From NCBI GenBank assembly GCA_002363385.1, contig DEVL01000003.1, positions 1,553,189 through 1,617,188 of the forward strand: 64,000 bases of DNA, in the 5' to 3' direction. Within the stretch, counting starts at the first letter, position 1, and each line of letters opens with the position of its first letter. Of the stretch, positions 43,672 through 54,673 are shown one piece after another. The DNA is from Stenotrophomonas maltophilia. GTDB lineage: Bacteria; Pseudomonadota; Gammaproteobacteria; Xanthomonadales; Xanthomonadaceae. Position numbers and translations under genes: made by a program. The notes below the pieces were generated by a model. The model worked only from the letters and a program-made list of their open reading frames with translations, did not search any database and was not told the origin of the DNA.

Positions 43672-46600
43672 ATGAATTCTGCGCCCACCTCCCGTGACCG
43701 TTGGATCTGGCTTGCGTCGGCCGCCTTGATGGCGGGCACGCTGGGCACGGAGATGGTGGTGCCGCTGGGCTATGCGGTCTGGCTGACCTACTTCCTGGCG
43801 GTGGGCATCACGCTGTTCCAGCGCCGGATGGAGGTGCCTCTGCTGGTGGCAATCGGCTCCTGCATCCTGCTGGCCGTGGGCTACAACGTGGCGCCCGCCA
43901 GCAGCAATTCGGCCTTCTCTTTCGTCAACCGCAGCATCGGTGGCGTGGCTTTCCTGATGATGGCCCTGACGGTGATGAAGGCCATCGGCGCCCGCCGCGA
44001 AGCGGCCGATGCGTTGTGGCTGCAGGCCGGCGAGAACGTGGTCGGCACCAGCCTGCAGGGCGATCCCACCCCGCGCGAGCTGGCTGACCAGGCCATGCGC
44101 GCGTTGTGCGCGCAGCTCAACGCCGATGTCGGTGCGATGTACCGCCTGCAGGGTGAGCGGCTGGTGCTGGTCGGTGGCGCCGCGCTGCCTTCGCAGCTGC
44201 CGGAGACCCTGCCGGCGCATGCCGGCCAATGGGGCGAGATCATCCGCGAGGGCCGCGCGCGTCGGCTGGAAGACAGTGACAGCCCGCTGGATATCGATAC
44301 CCCGCTGGGCCGCACCACGGTGCACCAGCGCCTGCTGGGCCCGATCACGGCCGACGGCGTGGTGATCGGCGTGATTGAACTGGGCCGTGCCGGCGTCTCG
44401 CCTGCGCGAGGCCTGGAGATGGCCCTGCTGCTGCAGTGCGCCGAGCCGATCGGCATTGCGCTGCGCGCGGCATTGCTCAATGCGCAGCTGGTGGAGCTGC
44501 TGGAAGAGACCCAGCGCCAGAGCGAAGAGCTTCAGACGCAGCAGGAAGAGCTGCGCGTGGCCAACGAGGAGCTGGAAGAGCAGAGCCGCAGCCTGCTGCA
44601 TTCCCAGGCCAACCTGGAGCAGCAGCAGGCCGAACTGGAACAGACCAATGTGCAGCTCGAAGAGCGCACCCACGAGCTGGAGTCGCGCCAGCAGGCGCTG
44701 CTGCTGGCCCAGGCCCAGCTGGTGCAGAACAGCGCGGAGCTGGAAGCCAGCTCGCGTTACAAATCCGAGTTCCTGGCCAATATGTCCCACGAGCTGCGCA
44801 CGCCGCTCAACAGCTCGCTGATCCTGGCCAAGCTGCTGGCCGACAACAAGGAAAGCACGCTGACCGCCGAGCAGGTCAAGTACGCCCAGGCGATCCATTC
44901 CTCCAACAACGATCTGCTGGCGCTGATCAACGACATTCTGGACCTGTCGCGGATCGAGGCCGGCCATGTCGAGCTGGTCGAGGAAAACCTCGCGGTGTCC
45001 AGCGTCCTGCAGCGCCTGAAGGAAACCTTCGAGCCGATGGCCGTGCAGAAGGGGTTGAGCCTGGAGATCAGCGCCACGCCGGACGCACCGACCCAACTGC
45101 TGGCCGACAGCCAGCGCCTGCAGCAGATTCTCAAGAACCTGCTGGCCAATGCGGTCAAGTTCACCGAACACGGCAGCGTGTCGTTGAAGGTGCGCAGTGC
45201 CGGGGCAGGGCGGATCCAGTTCGCGGTGTCCGATACCGGCATCGGCATTCCGGAAGAACAGACGGCGGTGATCTTCGAGGCTTTCCGCCAGGCCGATGGC
45301 AGCACCCGCCGCCGTTACGGCGGCACCGGGTTGGGGCTGTCGATCTCGCGCGATCTGGCGGCACGCATGGGAGGCAGCATCACCGTCTCCAGCGAGCCGG
45401 GCCGGGGCAGCTGCTTCACGCTTGAACTGCCGCTGCTGGCGGGCGGTGGCACCGGCAGCGCGCACAGCGTCGTGCACGACGTCCGTCCCGCCGCCGTGGC
45501 GGCACCGGCCCTGCCTGCCGCTGCTCCGCTGGGCCGCGCCCACGCCGAATCCGCCCCTGCGCAGGCGCCTGCACCTGCGGCGAAGGTCATCGATGACCGT
45601 GGCCGTCGCAGCCGTGCCGGCCGCATGATTCTGGTGGTGGAGGACGATGCGACCTTCGCCGGCGCGCTGGTCTCGATGGCGCACGAGCTGGATTTCGACT
45701 GCGTGGTCGCCGGTACTGCCGAGGAAGCCCTGGGCCTGGCCACCGAGCTGCGCCCGAACGGCATCCTGCTCGATATCGGCCTGCCCGATGTGTCCGGGTT
45801 GAGCGTGCTCGAGCGCCTCAAGCGCGACCCGGCGACGCGCCATATCCCGGTGCATGTGGTCTCCGGCCTGGAGCGGTCCCAAGTGGCGATGGAGCTGGGC
45901 GCGATCGGCTACGTGATCAAGCCGGCCACGCGCGAGCGCCTGGTCGGGGCGATCCAGCAGCTGGAAGCCACCAGCCAGCGCGATGTGCGCCGCCTGCTGA
46001 TCGTCGAGGATGACAGCGAGCTGCGCTCCAACCTGCAGCTGCTGCTCGGCCGCGACCAGCTCGAAATCACCGCGGTGGGCACCATCACCGAGGCGATGGC
46101 CGAACTGGCCGGCTCCACCTTCGATTGCATGGTCACCGACCTGGCGTTGCCCGATGGCACCGGCTACGACCTGCTCGAGCGGATGGCGGGCAACGATGCC
46201 GTCGCCTTCCCGCCGGTGATCGTCTACACCGGCCGCGCGCTGACCCGCGATGAAGAACAGCGCCTGCGCCGCTATTCCAAGAGCATCATCATCAAGGGTG
46301 CGCGCTCGCCGGAGCGCCTGCTCGACGAAGTGACCCTGTTCCTGCACAGCGTCGAGGCCTCGCTGCCGACCGACCAGCAGCGCCTGCTGCGTGAAGCACG
46401 CCGCCGTGATGCGGTGCTTGATGGCCGCATCGTGCTGCTGGCCGAGGATGACGTACGCAACATCTTCGCGCTGTCCAGCGTGCTCGAGCCGTTGGGTGTC
46501 ACCCTGGAAATCGCGCGCAATGGTCGCGAGGCGCTGGACAAGCTGCGCCCCGAGATCGACCTGGTGCTGATGGATATCATGATGCCGGAGATGGACGGTC

Positions 46601-46788
46601 TGACCGCCATGCGCGAAATCCGCGCGGACAACCGCTGGCGCGACCTGCCGATCATCGCGCTGACCGCCAAGGCGATGCCCGATGACCGTGAGCATTGCCT
46701 GCAGGCCGGCGCCAACGATTACATCGCCAAGCCGATCGACGTGGACAAGCTGGTCTCGCTGTGCCGCGTGTGGTGCTCGCGCCGATGA
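43672..46788 (+). CDS. membrane hybrid histidine kinase with GAF, coiled coil and three receivers
   Basis: The 1038-residue protein has three N-terminal membrane segments (about 12-105), a GAF domain (about 120-270), a Glu/Gln-rich coiled coil (275-360), HisKA (FLANMSHELRTPLNSSL), an ATPase domain (NLLANAVKFTEHG; GTGLGLSISRDL) and three receivers (ILVVEDDATF/LLDIGLPDVSG; LLIVEDDSEL/VTDLALPDG; VLLAEDDVRN/LMDIMMPEMDG). This layout is that of the large CheR/CheB-associated hybrid kinases. Its stop overlaps the cheR start (ATGA), so the four genes that follow are one operon. Confidence 0.9.
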   Translation: MNSAPTSRDRWIWLASAALMAGTLGTEMVVPLGYAVWLTYFLAVGITLFQRRMEVPLLVAIGSCILLAVGYNVAPASSNSAFSFVNRSIGGVAFLMMALTVMKAIGARREAADALWLQAGENVVGTSLQGDPTPRELADQAMRALCAQLNADVGAMYRLQGERLVLVGGAALPSQLPETLPAHAGQWGEIIREGRARRLEDSDSPLDIDTPLGRTTVHQRLLGPITADGVVIGVIELGRAGVSPARGLEMALLLQCAEPIGIALRAALLNAQLVELLEETQRQSEELQTQQEELRVANEELEEQSRSLLHSQANLEQQQAELEQTNVQLEERTHELESRQQALLLAQAQLVQNSAELEASSRYKSEFLANMSHELRTPLNSSLILAKLLADNKESTLTAEQVKYAQAIHSSNNDLLALINDILDLSRIEAGHVELVEENLAVSSVLQRLKETFEPMAVQKGLSLEISATPDAPTQLLADSQRLQQILKNLLANAVKFTEHGSVSLKVRSAGAGRIQFAVSDTGIGIPEEQTAVIFEAFRQADGSTRRRYGGTGLGLSISRDLAARMGGSITVSSEPGRGSCFTLELPLLAGGGTGSAHSVVHDVRPAAVAAPALPAAAPLGRAHAESAPAQAPAPAAKVIDDRGRRSRAGRMILVVEDDATFAGALVSMAHELDFDCVVAGTAEEALGLATELRPNGILLDIGLPDVSGLSVLERLKRDPATRHIPVHVVSGLERSQVAMELGAIGYVIKPATRERLVGAIQQLEATSQRDVRRLLIVEDDSELRSNLQLLLGRDQLEITAVGTITEAMAELAGSTFDCMVTDLALPDGTGYDLLERMAGNDAVAFPPVIVYTGRALTRDEEQRLRRYSKSIIIKGARSPERLLDEVTLFLHSVEASLPTDQQRLLREARRRDAVLDGRIVLLAEDDVRNIFALSSVLEPLGVTLEIARNGREALDKLRPEIDLVLMDIMMPEMDGLTAMREIRADNRWRDLPIIALTAKAMPDDREHCLQAGANDYIAKPIDVDKLVSLCRVWCSRR

Positions 46789-47609
46789 ATGAAACGGAGC
46801 TGTTCGATCTGGAGCTGAAGGTACTGCTGGAGGCCGTCTACCAGCGCTACCATTACGACTTCCGTGACTACGCGTTGGCGTCGTTGCGGCGGCGTATGCG
46901 GCATGCCATGTCGCGCTTCGAGTGCCCGACCATGGGCGCATTGCAGCACCGGCTGCTGCACGAGCCGGAGACGTTCGCCCAGGCGATGCAGTACTTTACC
47001 GTGCAGGTCTCGGAGATGTTCCGTGACCCGCCGTACTTCAAGGTGCTGCGCGAGCATGCGGTACCGGTACTGCGCACCTATCCCTCGATCAAGCTGTGGG
47101 TGGCCGGCTGCAGCACCGGCGAAGAGGTGTGGTCGCTGGCGATCCTGCTGCATGAGGAGGGCCTGCTGGATCGGGCGATCATCTACGCCACCGACATCAA
47201 TCCCGAGGCGCTGCAGGCCGCCGAGTCCGGTGCGTTTGCGCTGGACCGGCTGGCGCAGTTCAGCCGCAACTACCTGGCCGCCGGCGGCACCGGCTCGCTG
47301 TCGGATTACTACAGCAGCGGGTATGGCAGCGTGGTCTTCGACCGCCGCCTGAAGCGCAACATCGTCTTCGCCGACCACAGCCTGGCCACCGACACCGTGT
47401 TCTCCGAAGTGCACCTGGTCTCCTGCCGCAACGTGCTGATCTATTTCCAGCGCCCGTTGCAGGACCGTGCCATCGGTCTGTTCCATGAGGCCTTGGTACA
47501 TCGGGGCTTCCTGGGGCTGGGCAGCAAGGAATCGCTGCAGTTCGGTGAGCACGCAGGCGCCTTCGAAGCCTGCGCGCGCGACCAGCGCCTGTATCGGAAG
47601 CTGGCCTGA
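46785..47609 (+). CDS. CheR-type methyltransferase
   Basis: The 274-residue protein matches CheR: an N-terminal helical domain (YHYDFRDYALASLRRRM), the SAM-binding motif LWVAGCSTGEEVWSLAI, an ATDINPEAL strand and CRNVLIYF. CheR methylates glutamates of chemoreceptors, but no methyl-accepting receptor is encoded in the window. The substrate may be the kinase upstream or a distant receptor. ATG 46785 overlaps the hybrid kinase stop, and the end touches the cheB start. Confidence 0.9.
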   Translation: MNETELFDLELKVLLEAVYQRYHYDFRDYALASLRRRMRHAMSRFECPTMGALQHRLLHEPETFAQAMQYFTVQVSEMFRDPPYFKVLREHAVPVLRTYPSIKLWVAGCSTGEEVWSLAILLHEEGLLDRAIIYATDINPEALQAAESGAFALDRLAQFSRNYLAAGGTGSLSDYYSSGYGSVVFDRRLKRNIVFADHSLATDTVFSEVHLVSCRNVLIYFQRPLQDRAIGLFHEALVHRGFLGLGSKESLQFGEHAGAFEACARDQRLYRKLA

Positions 47610-48193
47610 TGATCGGTACGTCGCAGCGCAGCCGGTTCGATCTGGTGGTCATCGGTGCGTCCGCCGGCGGCGTCAGTGCGCTGCAGTCGCTGTTGTCCGC
47701 TTTCCCGGCGACGCTGGATCTGCCCGTGCTGGTGGTGCTGCATTTGCCGCGCGACCGGCCCAGCCGCATCGCCGACCTGCTCGACGCCGGCTGCCCGCTG
47801 CCGGTGCGCGAGGCCGAGGACAAGCAGCCGCTGCACCCCGGTACGGTGACCTTCGCCCCACCGGACTACCACCTGCTGGTGGAGGACCGCGCCACGCTCG
47901 CGCTGTCCATCGATCCGCCCGTGCTGTTCTCGCGCCCGGCGATCGACCCCCTGTTCGAAAGCGCTGCCGACGTGTTTGGCGACGGCGTGCTGGCCATCCT
48001 GCTCACCGGTGCCAGCAGCGACGGCAGTGATGGGGTCGCCGCGGTCCGCCAGGCCGGTGGCGAAGCCTGGATCCAATGCCCTGAGGAGGCGTATTCCTCG
48101 ATGATGCCCGCCTCGGCCCTGGCGCACGCCGGCGCCGACGCGGTGCTCCCGCTCACCTCCATCTGCACGCGTATGAAAGGTCTTACCCGATGA
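47609..48193 (+). CDS. CheB methylesterase without receiver domain
   Basis: The 194-residue protein is a lone CheB catalytic domain: IGASAGG (Ser18), VVLHLPRDR (His45) and LLTGASSDGSDG (Asp138) form the triad. The usual N-terminal receiver is missing, so activity cannot be switched by direct phosphorylation in the standard way. The gene starts within the cheR stop and its end overlaps the next gene (ATGA). It presumably opposes CheR on the same target. Confidence 0.9.
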   Translation: MIGTSQRSRFDLVVIGASAGGVSALQSLLSAFPATLDLPVLVVLHLPRDRPSRIADLLDAGCPLPVREAEDKQPLHPGTVTFAPPDYHLLVEDRATLALSIDPPVLFSRPAIDPLFESAADVFGDGVLAILLTGASSDGSDGVAAVRQAGGEAWIQCPEEAYSSMMPASALAHAGADAVLPLTSICTRMKGLTR

Positions 48194-49308
48194 ACCTGAT
48201 CGAGCCCGCCGGGTCGACTGCCACCACCGATTGCGTGAAGCTGCTGATTGTCGATGACATTCCGCAGAACCTGGTTGCGATGGAAGCGCTGCTGCGCCGC
48301 CCGGGCCTGGAGATCCTGTGTGCCGCTTCCGGCGCTGAAGCGCTTGAACTGCTGCTCGAGCATGAGGTGGCGCTGGCGCTGCTGGATGTGCACATGCCGG
48401 AGATCGACGGCTTTTCGCTCGCCGAACTGATGCGTGGCTCCCAGCGCAGCCGCGACGTGCCGATCATCTTCCTGACCGCGTCCCCCAACGATCCCGTGCG
48501 CGCCTTCAAGGGCTACGAGACCGGCGCGGTCGATTTCCTGCACAAGCCGATCGAGCCGCAGGTGATCATGAGCAAGGTCAACGTCTTCATCGAGCTTTAC
48601 CAGCAGAAACAGCTGCTCAAGGCGCGCAACGAGGCGCTGGAGCATGCCCTCAAGCTCAATGAAACGATGATGGCGGTGCTGACCCACGACCTGCGGACGC
48701 CACTGGCCGCGATCCTGCTGTGTGCCGACAAGCTGTCGCTGGACCTGCCCGACGACAGCCAGGTCCAACGCACGCTGGTGCATCTGGAGAACAGTGCCCA
48801 GCGCATGGTGCGGATGGTCGAGCAGCTGCTGGATTTCTCCAGGATCCGTACCGGCGGCCTGCGCCTGCACAGCACCGAGTGCGACCTCGCCGAGCTTGCC
48901 TCGCTGGTGGTGGCCGAGATCGGCCGCGCCCACCCGCAGGCAACGATCGAGCTGAAGGTACATGGCGATGCGCATGTCCAGGGCGACCCGGATCGATTGG
49001 CGCAGCTGCTGTCCAACCTGGTGAGCAATGCGGTGCTGCACGGCGGCGATGCGCCGGTGCTTGTCCGCCTGGAAGGGGAGCGCAATGGACCGCTGCGGCT
49101 GCAGGTGCGCAATGCGGGGCAGATCCCCGAGGCCTTGCTGCCGCGGCTGTTCGAGCCGTTCAAGGCCAGTTTCCACGACAGTCGCGGCTTGGGGCTTGGG
49201 CTGTTCATCGCCAGCGAGTTCGCGCGTGCGCATGGGGGCACACTGGTGGCCGTCAACGAAGACGGGACCGTGTTGTTCGAGACGGTTCTGCAGCGGCGGC
49301 CTCGCTGA
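48190..49308 (+). CDS. receiver-histidine kinase, last gene of CheR/CheB operon
   Basis: The 372-residue protein has an N-terminal receiver (about 15-135; LLIVDDIPQNL, LLDVHMPEIDG), a coiled-coil link, HisKA (MMAVLTHDLRTPLAAIL) and an ATPase domain (NLVSNAVLHGGD; GLGLGLFIASEF). The ATG is shared with the upstream stop. With the triple-receiver kinase, CheR and CheB it forms a non-motility chemosensory-like module. No DNA-binding output domain is present. Confidence 0.9.
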   Translation: MNLIEPAGSTATTDCVKLLIVDDIPQNLVAMEALLRRPGLEILCAASGAEALELLLEHEVALALLDVHMPEIDGFSLAELMRGSQRSRDVPIIFLTASPNDPVRAFKGYETGAVDFLHKPIEPQVIMSKVNVFIELYQQKQLLKARNEALEHALKLNETMMAVLTHDLRTPLAAILLCADKLSLDLPDDSQVQRTLVHLENSAQRMVRMVEQLLDFSRIRTGGLRLHSTECDLAELASLVVAEIGRAHPQATIELKVHGDAHVQGDPDRLAQLLSNLVSNAVLHGGDAPVLVRLEGERNGPLRLQVRNAGQIPEALLPRLFEPFKASFHDSRGLGLGLFIASEFARAHGGTLVAVNEDGTVLFETVLQRRPR

Positions 49309-49375
49309 GGTACGGCGTTAGGTAAACTGTTCCGGCGCCGCAGCCCTTCGCCACCGGCCCATTGCTGGAGCCACC

Positions 49376-49834
49376 ATGCCGTCCTCGACCCGTAAAGCCG
49401 CCTCGCCCCTGATCGATGCCCAGGTGCATGTCGAGGGCTTCGTGCAGGTGCGCGAAGCGCGCCGGTCCGAGCTGGTCGAGGATTACGTGGAGCTGATCGC
49501 GGACCTGATCGCCGATGGCCGCGAGGCCCGGCAGGTGGATATCGCCACCCGGCTCGGCGTAGCGCAGCCCACCGTCGCCAAGGCCCTCAAGCGGCTGGTC
49601 AAGGAAGGCTGGGCGATCCAACGGCCGTATCGCGGCGTGTTCCTGACCCCGGCCGGCGAGCAGTTGGCGGTGGAGATGCGCGCCCGCCATCAGACCGTGG
49701 AACAGTTCCTGCTGGCGCTGGGCGTGGACGCCGATTCGGCGCGACGCGACGCTGAAGGGATCGAGCATCACGTCAGTGAGGCCACCCTGGCCGCGTTCGA
49801 GGCCTTCGTGCGCAAGGCCAACGGCCATGGTTGA
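49376..49834 (+). CDS. mntR: manganese-responsive regulator MntR
   Basis: The 152-residue product matches E. coli-type MntR: AQVHVEGFVQVREARR, ELVEDYVELIADLI, the helix-turn-helix RLGVAQPTVAKALKRL and GIEHHVSEATL, which holds metal ligands. It belongs to the DtxR family and represses manganese uptake when Mn(II) is bound. No mntH lies next to it; its targets must be elsewhere. The stop overlaps the tadA start by 8 bases. Confidence 0.95.
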   Translation: MPSSTRKAASPLIDAQVHVEGFVQVREARRSELVEDYVELIADLIADGREARQVDIATRLGVAQPTVAKALKRLVKEGWAIQRPYRGVFLTPAGEQLAVEMRARHQTVEQFLLALGVDADSARRDAEGIEHHVSEATLAAFEAFVRKANGHG

Positions 49835-50351
49835 GCGCCTCACGCCGCCACCCCCGTTGGGCGTGCCCGTGCACGACCAGGATGAGCACTGGATGCGCCA
49901 CGCGCTGGGCCTGGCCGAGCGTGCCGAGCGCGAATTCAATGAGATTCCGGTCGGCGCAGTCCTCGTCGGTGCCGATGGCACCGTGCTCGGCGAAGGCTGG
50001 AACCTCAACATCGCCGACCATGACCCCAGCGCGCATGCCGAGATCGTGGCGATGCGGCAGGCGGGCAGGGCGATCACCAACCACCGGCTGATCGGCAGCA
50101 CGCTGTACGTCACCCTGGAGCCGTGTGCGATGTGTGCCATGGCCATCGTGCACGCACGCGTGGCGCGGCTGGTGTACGCCGCCACCGACCCCAAGACCGG
50201 TGCCTGCGGCAGCGTGTTCGACCTGATCGGCGACCCCCGGCACAACCACCGTGTGGAGATCCACGGTGGCGTACTGGCCAAGGATGCGAGTACCCGGCTG
50301 ACCAACTATTTCCGCGCCAAGCGCGGCAAACCACCGCTGATGCTGGAATAA
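49827..50351 (+). CDS. tadA: tRNA-specific adenosine deaminase TadA
   Basis: The 174-residue protein has the cytidine-deaminase fold with zinc ligands His70-Ala-Glu72 and PCAMC (Cys100, Cys103), plus the TadA features IPVGAVLV and YAATDPKTGACGS. It makes inosine at the wobble position of tRNA-Arg(ACG) and is usually essential. The N-terminus is about 12 residues longer than in E. coli. It is coupled to mntR by overlap. Confidence 0.95.
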   Translation: MVERLTPPPPLGVPVHDQDEHWMRHALGLAERAEREFNEIPVGAVLVGADGTVLGEGWNLNIADHDPSAHAEIVAMRQAGRAITNHRLIGSTLYVTLEPCAMCAMAIVHARVARLVYAATDPKTGACGSVFDLIGDPRHNHRVEIHGGVLAKDASTRLTNYFRAKRGKPPLMLE

Positions 50352-50450
50352 GGGCGCCGCAGCGACAGGGTCGTGACGGGTTGGCGGTATCATGTGGCCT
50401 TATCCATTCCTGGTCGCGGCGCAAGCGGCGGCCCAGCACAAGGCGAACAC

Positions 50451-51020
50451 ATGGCGGACAACGGCGCAGAAGGCGAGCGACTGATCTGGATCGATCTGGA
50501 AATGACCGGTCTGGACACGGACAACGATGCAATCATCGAGATCGCCACCGTGGTCACCGATGCGCAGTTGAACGTGCTGGCCGAAGGTCCGGAGTTCGCG
50601 ATCCATCATCCGGTCGAGCGCCTGGAGGCCATGGACGAGTGGAATCGCAACCAGCATCGTCGCTCGGGGTTGTGGCAGCGTGTTGTCGACAGCACCGTCA
50701 CCCTGGGCCAGGCCGAAGCGCAGACCATCGCCTTCCTGCAACAGTGGATCAAGGCCGGCGCGTCGCCGATGTGCGGCAACTCGATCTGCCAGGACCGTCG
50801 CTTCCTGCACCGTGAAATGCCGCGCCTGGAGAAGTACTTCCACTACCGCAATCTGGACGTCTCCACGATCAAGGAACTGGCCAAGCGCTGGGCCCCCGGC
50901 GTCGCTGCCGGCGTCGGCAAGACGGCCAGCCATACCGCGCTGAGCGACGTGCACGATTCCATTGAAGAGCTTCGCCATTACCGCCAGTTCATGGGCGCGC
51001 TGTCGGGCCTGCCGGCCTGA
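50451..51020 (+). CDS. orn: oligoribonuclease
   Basis: The 189-residue DEDDh exonuclease has WIDLEMTGLD (Asp15, Glu17), NSICQDRRFL and HTALSDVHDSIEEL. It degrades 2-mer RNAs, including the pGpG made by EAL phosphodiesterases such as the one at 40108. ATG 50451 matches the family start; longer frames are not conserved. Confidence 0.97.
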   Translation: MADNGAEGERLIWIDLEMTGLDTDNDAIIEIATVVTDAQLNVLAEGPEFAIHHPVERLEAMDEWNRNQHRRSGLWQRVVDSTVTLGQAEAQTIAFLQQWIKAGASPMCGNSICQDRRFLHREMPRLEKYFHYRNLDVSTIKELAKRWAPGVAAGVGKTASHTALSDVHDSIEELRHYRQFMGALSGLPA

Positions 51021-51112
51021 TCCAACCGCCACGTCTGCGTGGCAACGTGGCCTGTGCGCAGGCGTTCAGCCAGCGTCAGGCGTGGCAACGAGCGGTATAC
51101 ATCGGCGGCGCT

Positions 51113-51994
51113 ATGATCGCGGCCATGAACGCCATCACCTCGCCGCAACCGCCGCCGCTGTCCTCCTCGATCCTGCCGACCTCGCAGGATTGGCGCGACC
51201 TGCAGCGTGCGGTGGACCTGTTGGAATCGCCCACGCTGACTGCCAAGATGGCCAACCTGATCGGTTCGCCGCTGGAATTCGCGGTCAAACGCCTGCCGGA
51301 TTCGGTGTCACGCCGCATCCACGGCGCGGTCGAAGCGGCGCTGTTCAAATCCGCCCAGGCCGCGTTGTGGACGATGGACAACACACCGGGCAAAGCAGCG
51401 TCCACGCGCTGGCATAAGCTGGCCGCGGCCACCTCCGGTGCGGTGGGCGGCGCGTTCGGCTTCACCACGCTGTTCATCGAGCTGCCGGTGTCCACCACGA
51501 TCATGATGCGTTCGGTGGCGGACGTGGCCCGCAGCGAGGGCTTCGACCTGCGTGAGATGAGCACCCGGCATGCCTGCCTGGAGGTGTTTGCCTTGGGTGG
51601 CAACTCCGGCAAGGACGATGCCAGTGAGACCGGCTACTACATCACGCGTGGCTTCACTGCCGAGGTGATGCGTCACCTGTCCGCCGAGCTGGCCGGCCGC
51701 GCGGTCGGCGGCAGCCCGGTGATGATCGGGTTGACCCCGAAGGAAGCCGGAAAATGGTTGGCCAAGCTGGTGGAGAAGGTCGCCGCGCGTTTCGGCGTGG
51801 TGGTCACCGAGAAGTTCGCCGCGCAGGCGGTCCCGATCGTCGGTGCGGTGGCCGGTGCGACGCTCAACACCATGTTCACCGACTACTACCAGGATGTGGC
51901 GCGCGGTCATTTCATCGTGCGCCGGTTGGAGCGGACCTACGGCTACGAGACCGTTCGGGCGGCCTATTCGATTCTGGCGGCCGAGCGTACTTGA
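51113..51994 (+). CDS. EcsC-family protein
   Basis: The 293-residue protein matches the EcsC family (PF12787): FVKRLPD-like start, SGAVGGAFGFTTLFIELPVSTTIMM in conserved pieces, GYYITRGF and a C-terminal FTDYYQDVARGHFIVRRLER. Two Gly/Ala-rich hydrophobic stretches (about 110-135 and 240-262) could enter a membrane. ATG 51125 is an alternative start. In Bacillus EcsC is linked to an ABC transporter; none is found here, so its role is unknown. Confidence 0.8.
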   Translation: MIAAMNAITSPQPPPLSSSILPTSQDWRDLQRAVDLLESPTLTAKMANLIGSPLEFAVKRLPDSVSRRIHGAVEAALFKSAQAALWTMDNTPGKAASTRWHKLAAATSGAVGGAFGFTTLFIELPVSTTIMMRSVADVARSEGFDLREMSTRHACLEVFALGGNSGKDDASETGYYITRGFTAEVMRHLSAELAGRAVGGSPVMIGLTPKEAGKWLAKLVEKVAARFGVVVTEKFAAQAVPIVGAVAGATLNTMFTDYYQDVARGHFIVRRLERTYGYETVRAAYSILAAERT

Positions 51995-52061
51995 TCGCCT
52001 CAACCGCCGAGGCCTGAATGCGCTCGCGTTATGCGGGAAGGAAACCGTCGCGCGATGCGCT

Positions 52062-52086
52062 GCAGCCGACCAGCGGTCGGCTCTAC
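52062..52086 (-). repeat. GTAG-headed REP hairpin (SMAG-type)
   Basis: Read on the minus strand the sequence starts GTAG and folds as AGCCGACC/GGTCGGCT around a short loop. This is the layout of the SMAG REP elements described in Stenotrophomonas maltophilia. It lies in the 3' intergenic space between the EcsC-family gene and ppsA, where REPs usually sit. Confidence 0.7.
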
Positions 52087-52099
52087 CGGCGCCGCATAA

Positions 52100-52129
52100 A
52101 ACAACACCCCGCTTGCGCGGGGTGTTGTT
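52100..52129. terminator. bidirectional terminator
   Basis: A perfect 13-base-pair stem (AACAACACCCCGC and complement) closes on TTGC. A-rich and T-rich flanks make it work in both directions, between the convergent EcsC-family gene and ppsA. Confidence 0.85.
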
Positions 52130-52151
52130 CTTCATCTCATTGCCGCAAGGA

Positions 52152-54530
<2,379 letters not shown>

Positions 54531-54614
54531 GCGCGATGCTCCGTTTGGCCATCGCCCGAGGCGGGCTGGATGGCCACGTCCGTAGGAAGAAGCCGATATG
54601 ATGCCGGGCAGACC

Positions 54615-54648
54615 GCTGTCGGCACAAGCTTGTATCGACAGCCTTTTT
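54615..54648 (+). promoter_or_regulatory. hairpin plus T-run in the ppsR leader (operator or attenuator candidate)
   Basis: A long palindrome is centred at 54628: CTGTCG (54616-54621), ACAAGCTTGT (54624-54633) and CGACAG (54636-54641), with only two mismatched pairs in 26 bases; one more pair (G54615/C54642) extends it. It is followed by CCTTTTT, as in an intrinsic terminator, only 26 bases before the ppsR ATG. A second AAGCTT lies at 54649. It could be a dimeric operator in the divergent ppsA/ppsR promoter or a leader hairpin that stops transcription before ppsR. Confidence 0.5.
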
Positions 54649-54673
54649 AAGCTTCGGAGGGGGTAAAAGCCGT

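Noticed and set aside
43615..46941. Minus-strand open frame of 1108 codons
   Set aside because: It lies antisense to a hybrid kinase, CheR and their overlap; its product is His/Gln/Arg-rich with no domain. It is a high-GC shadow.
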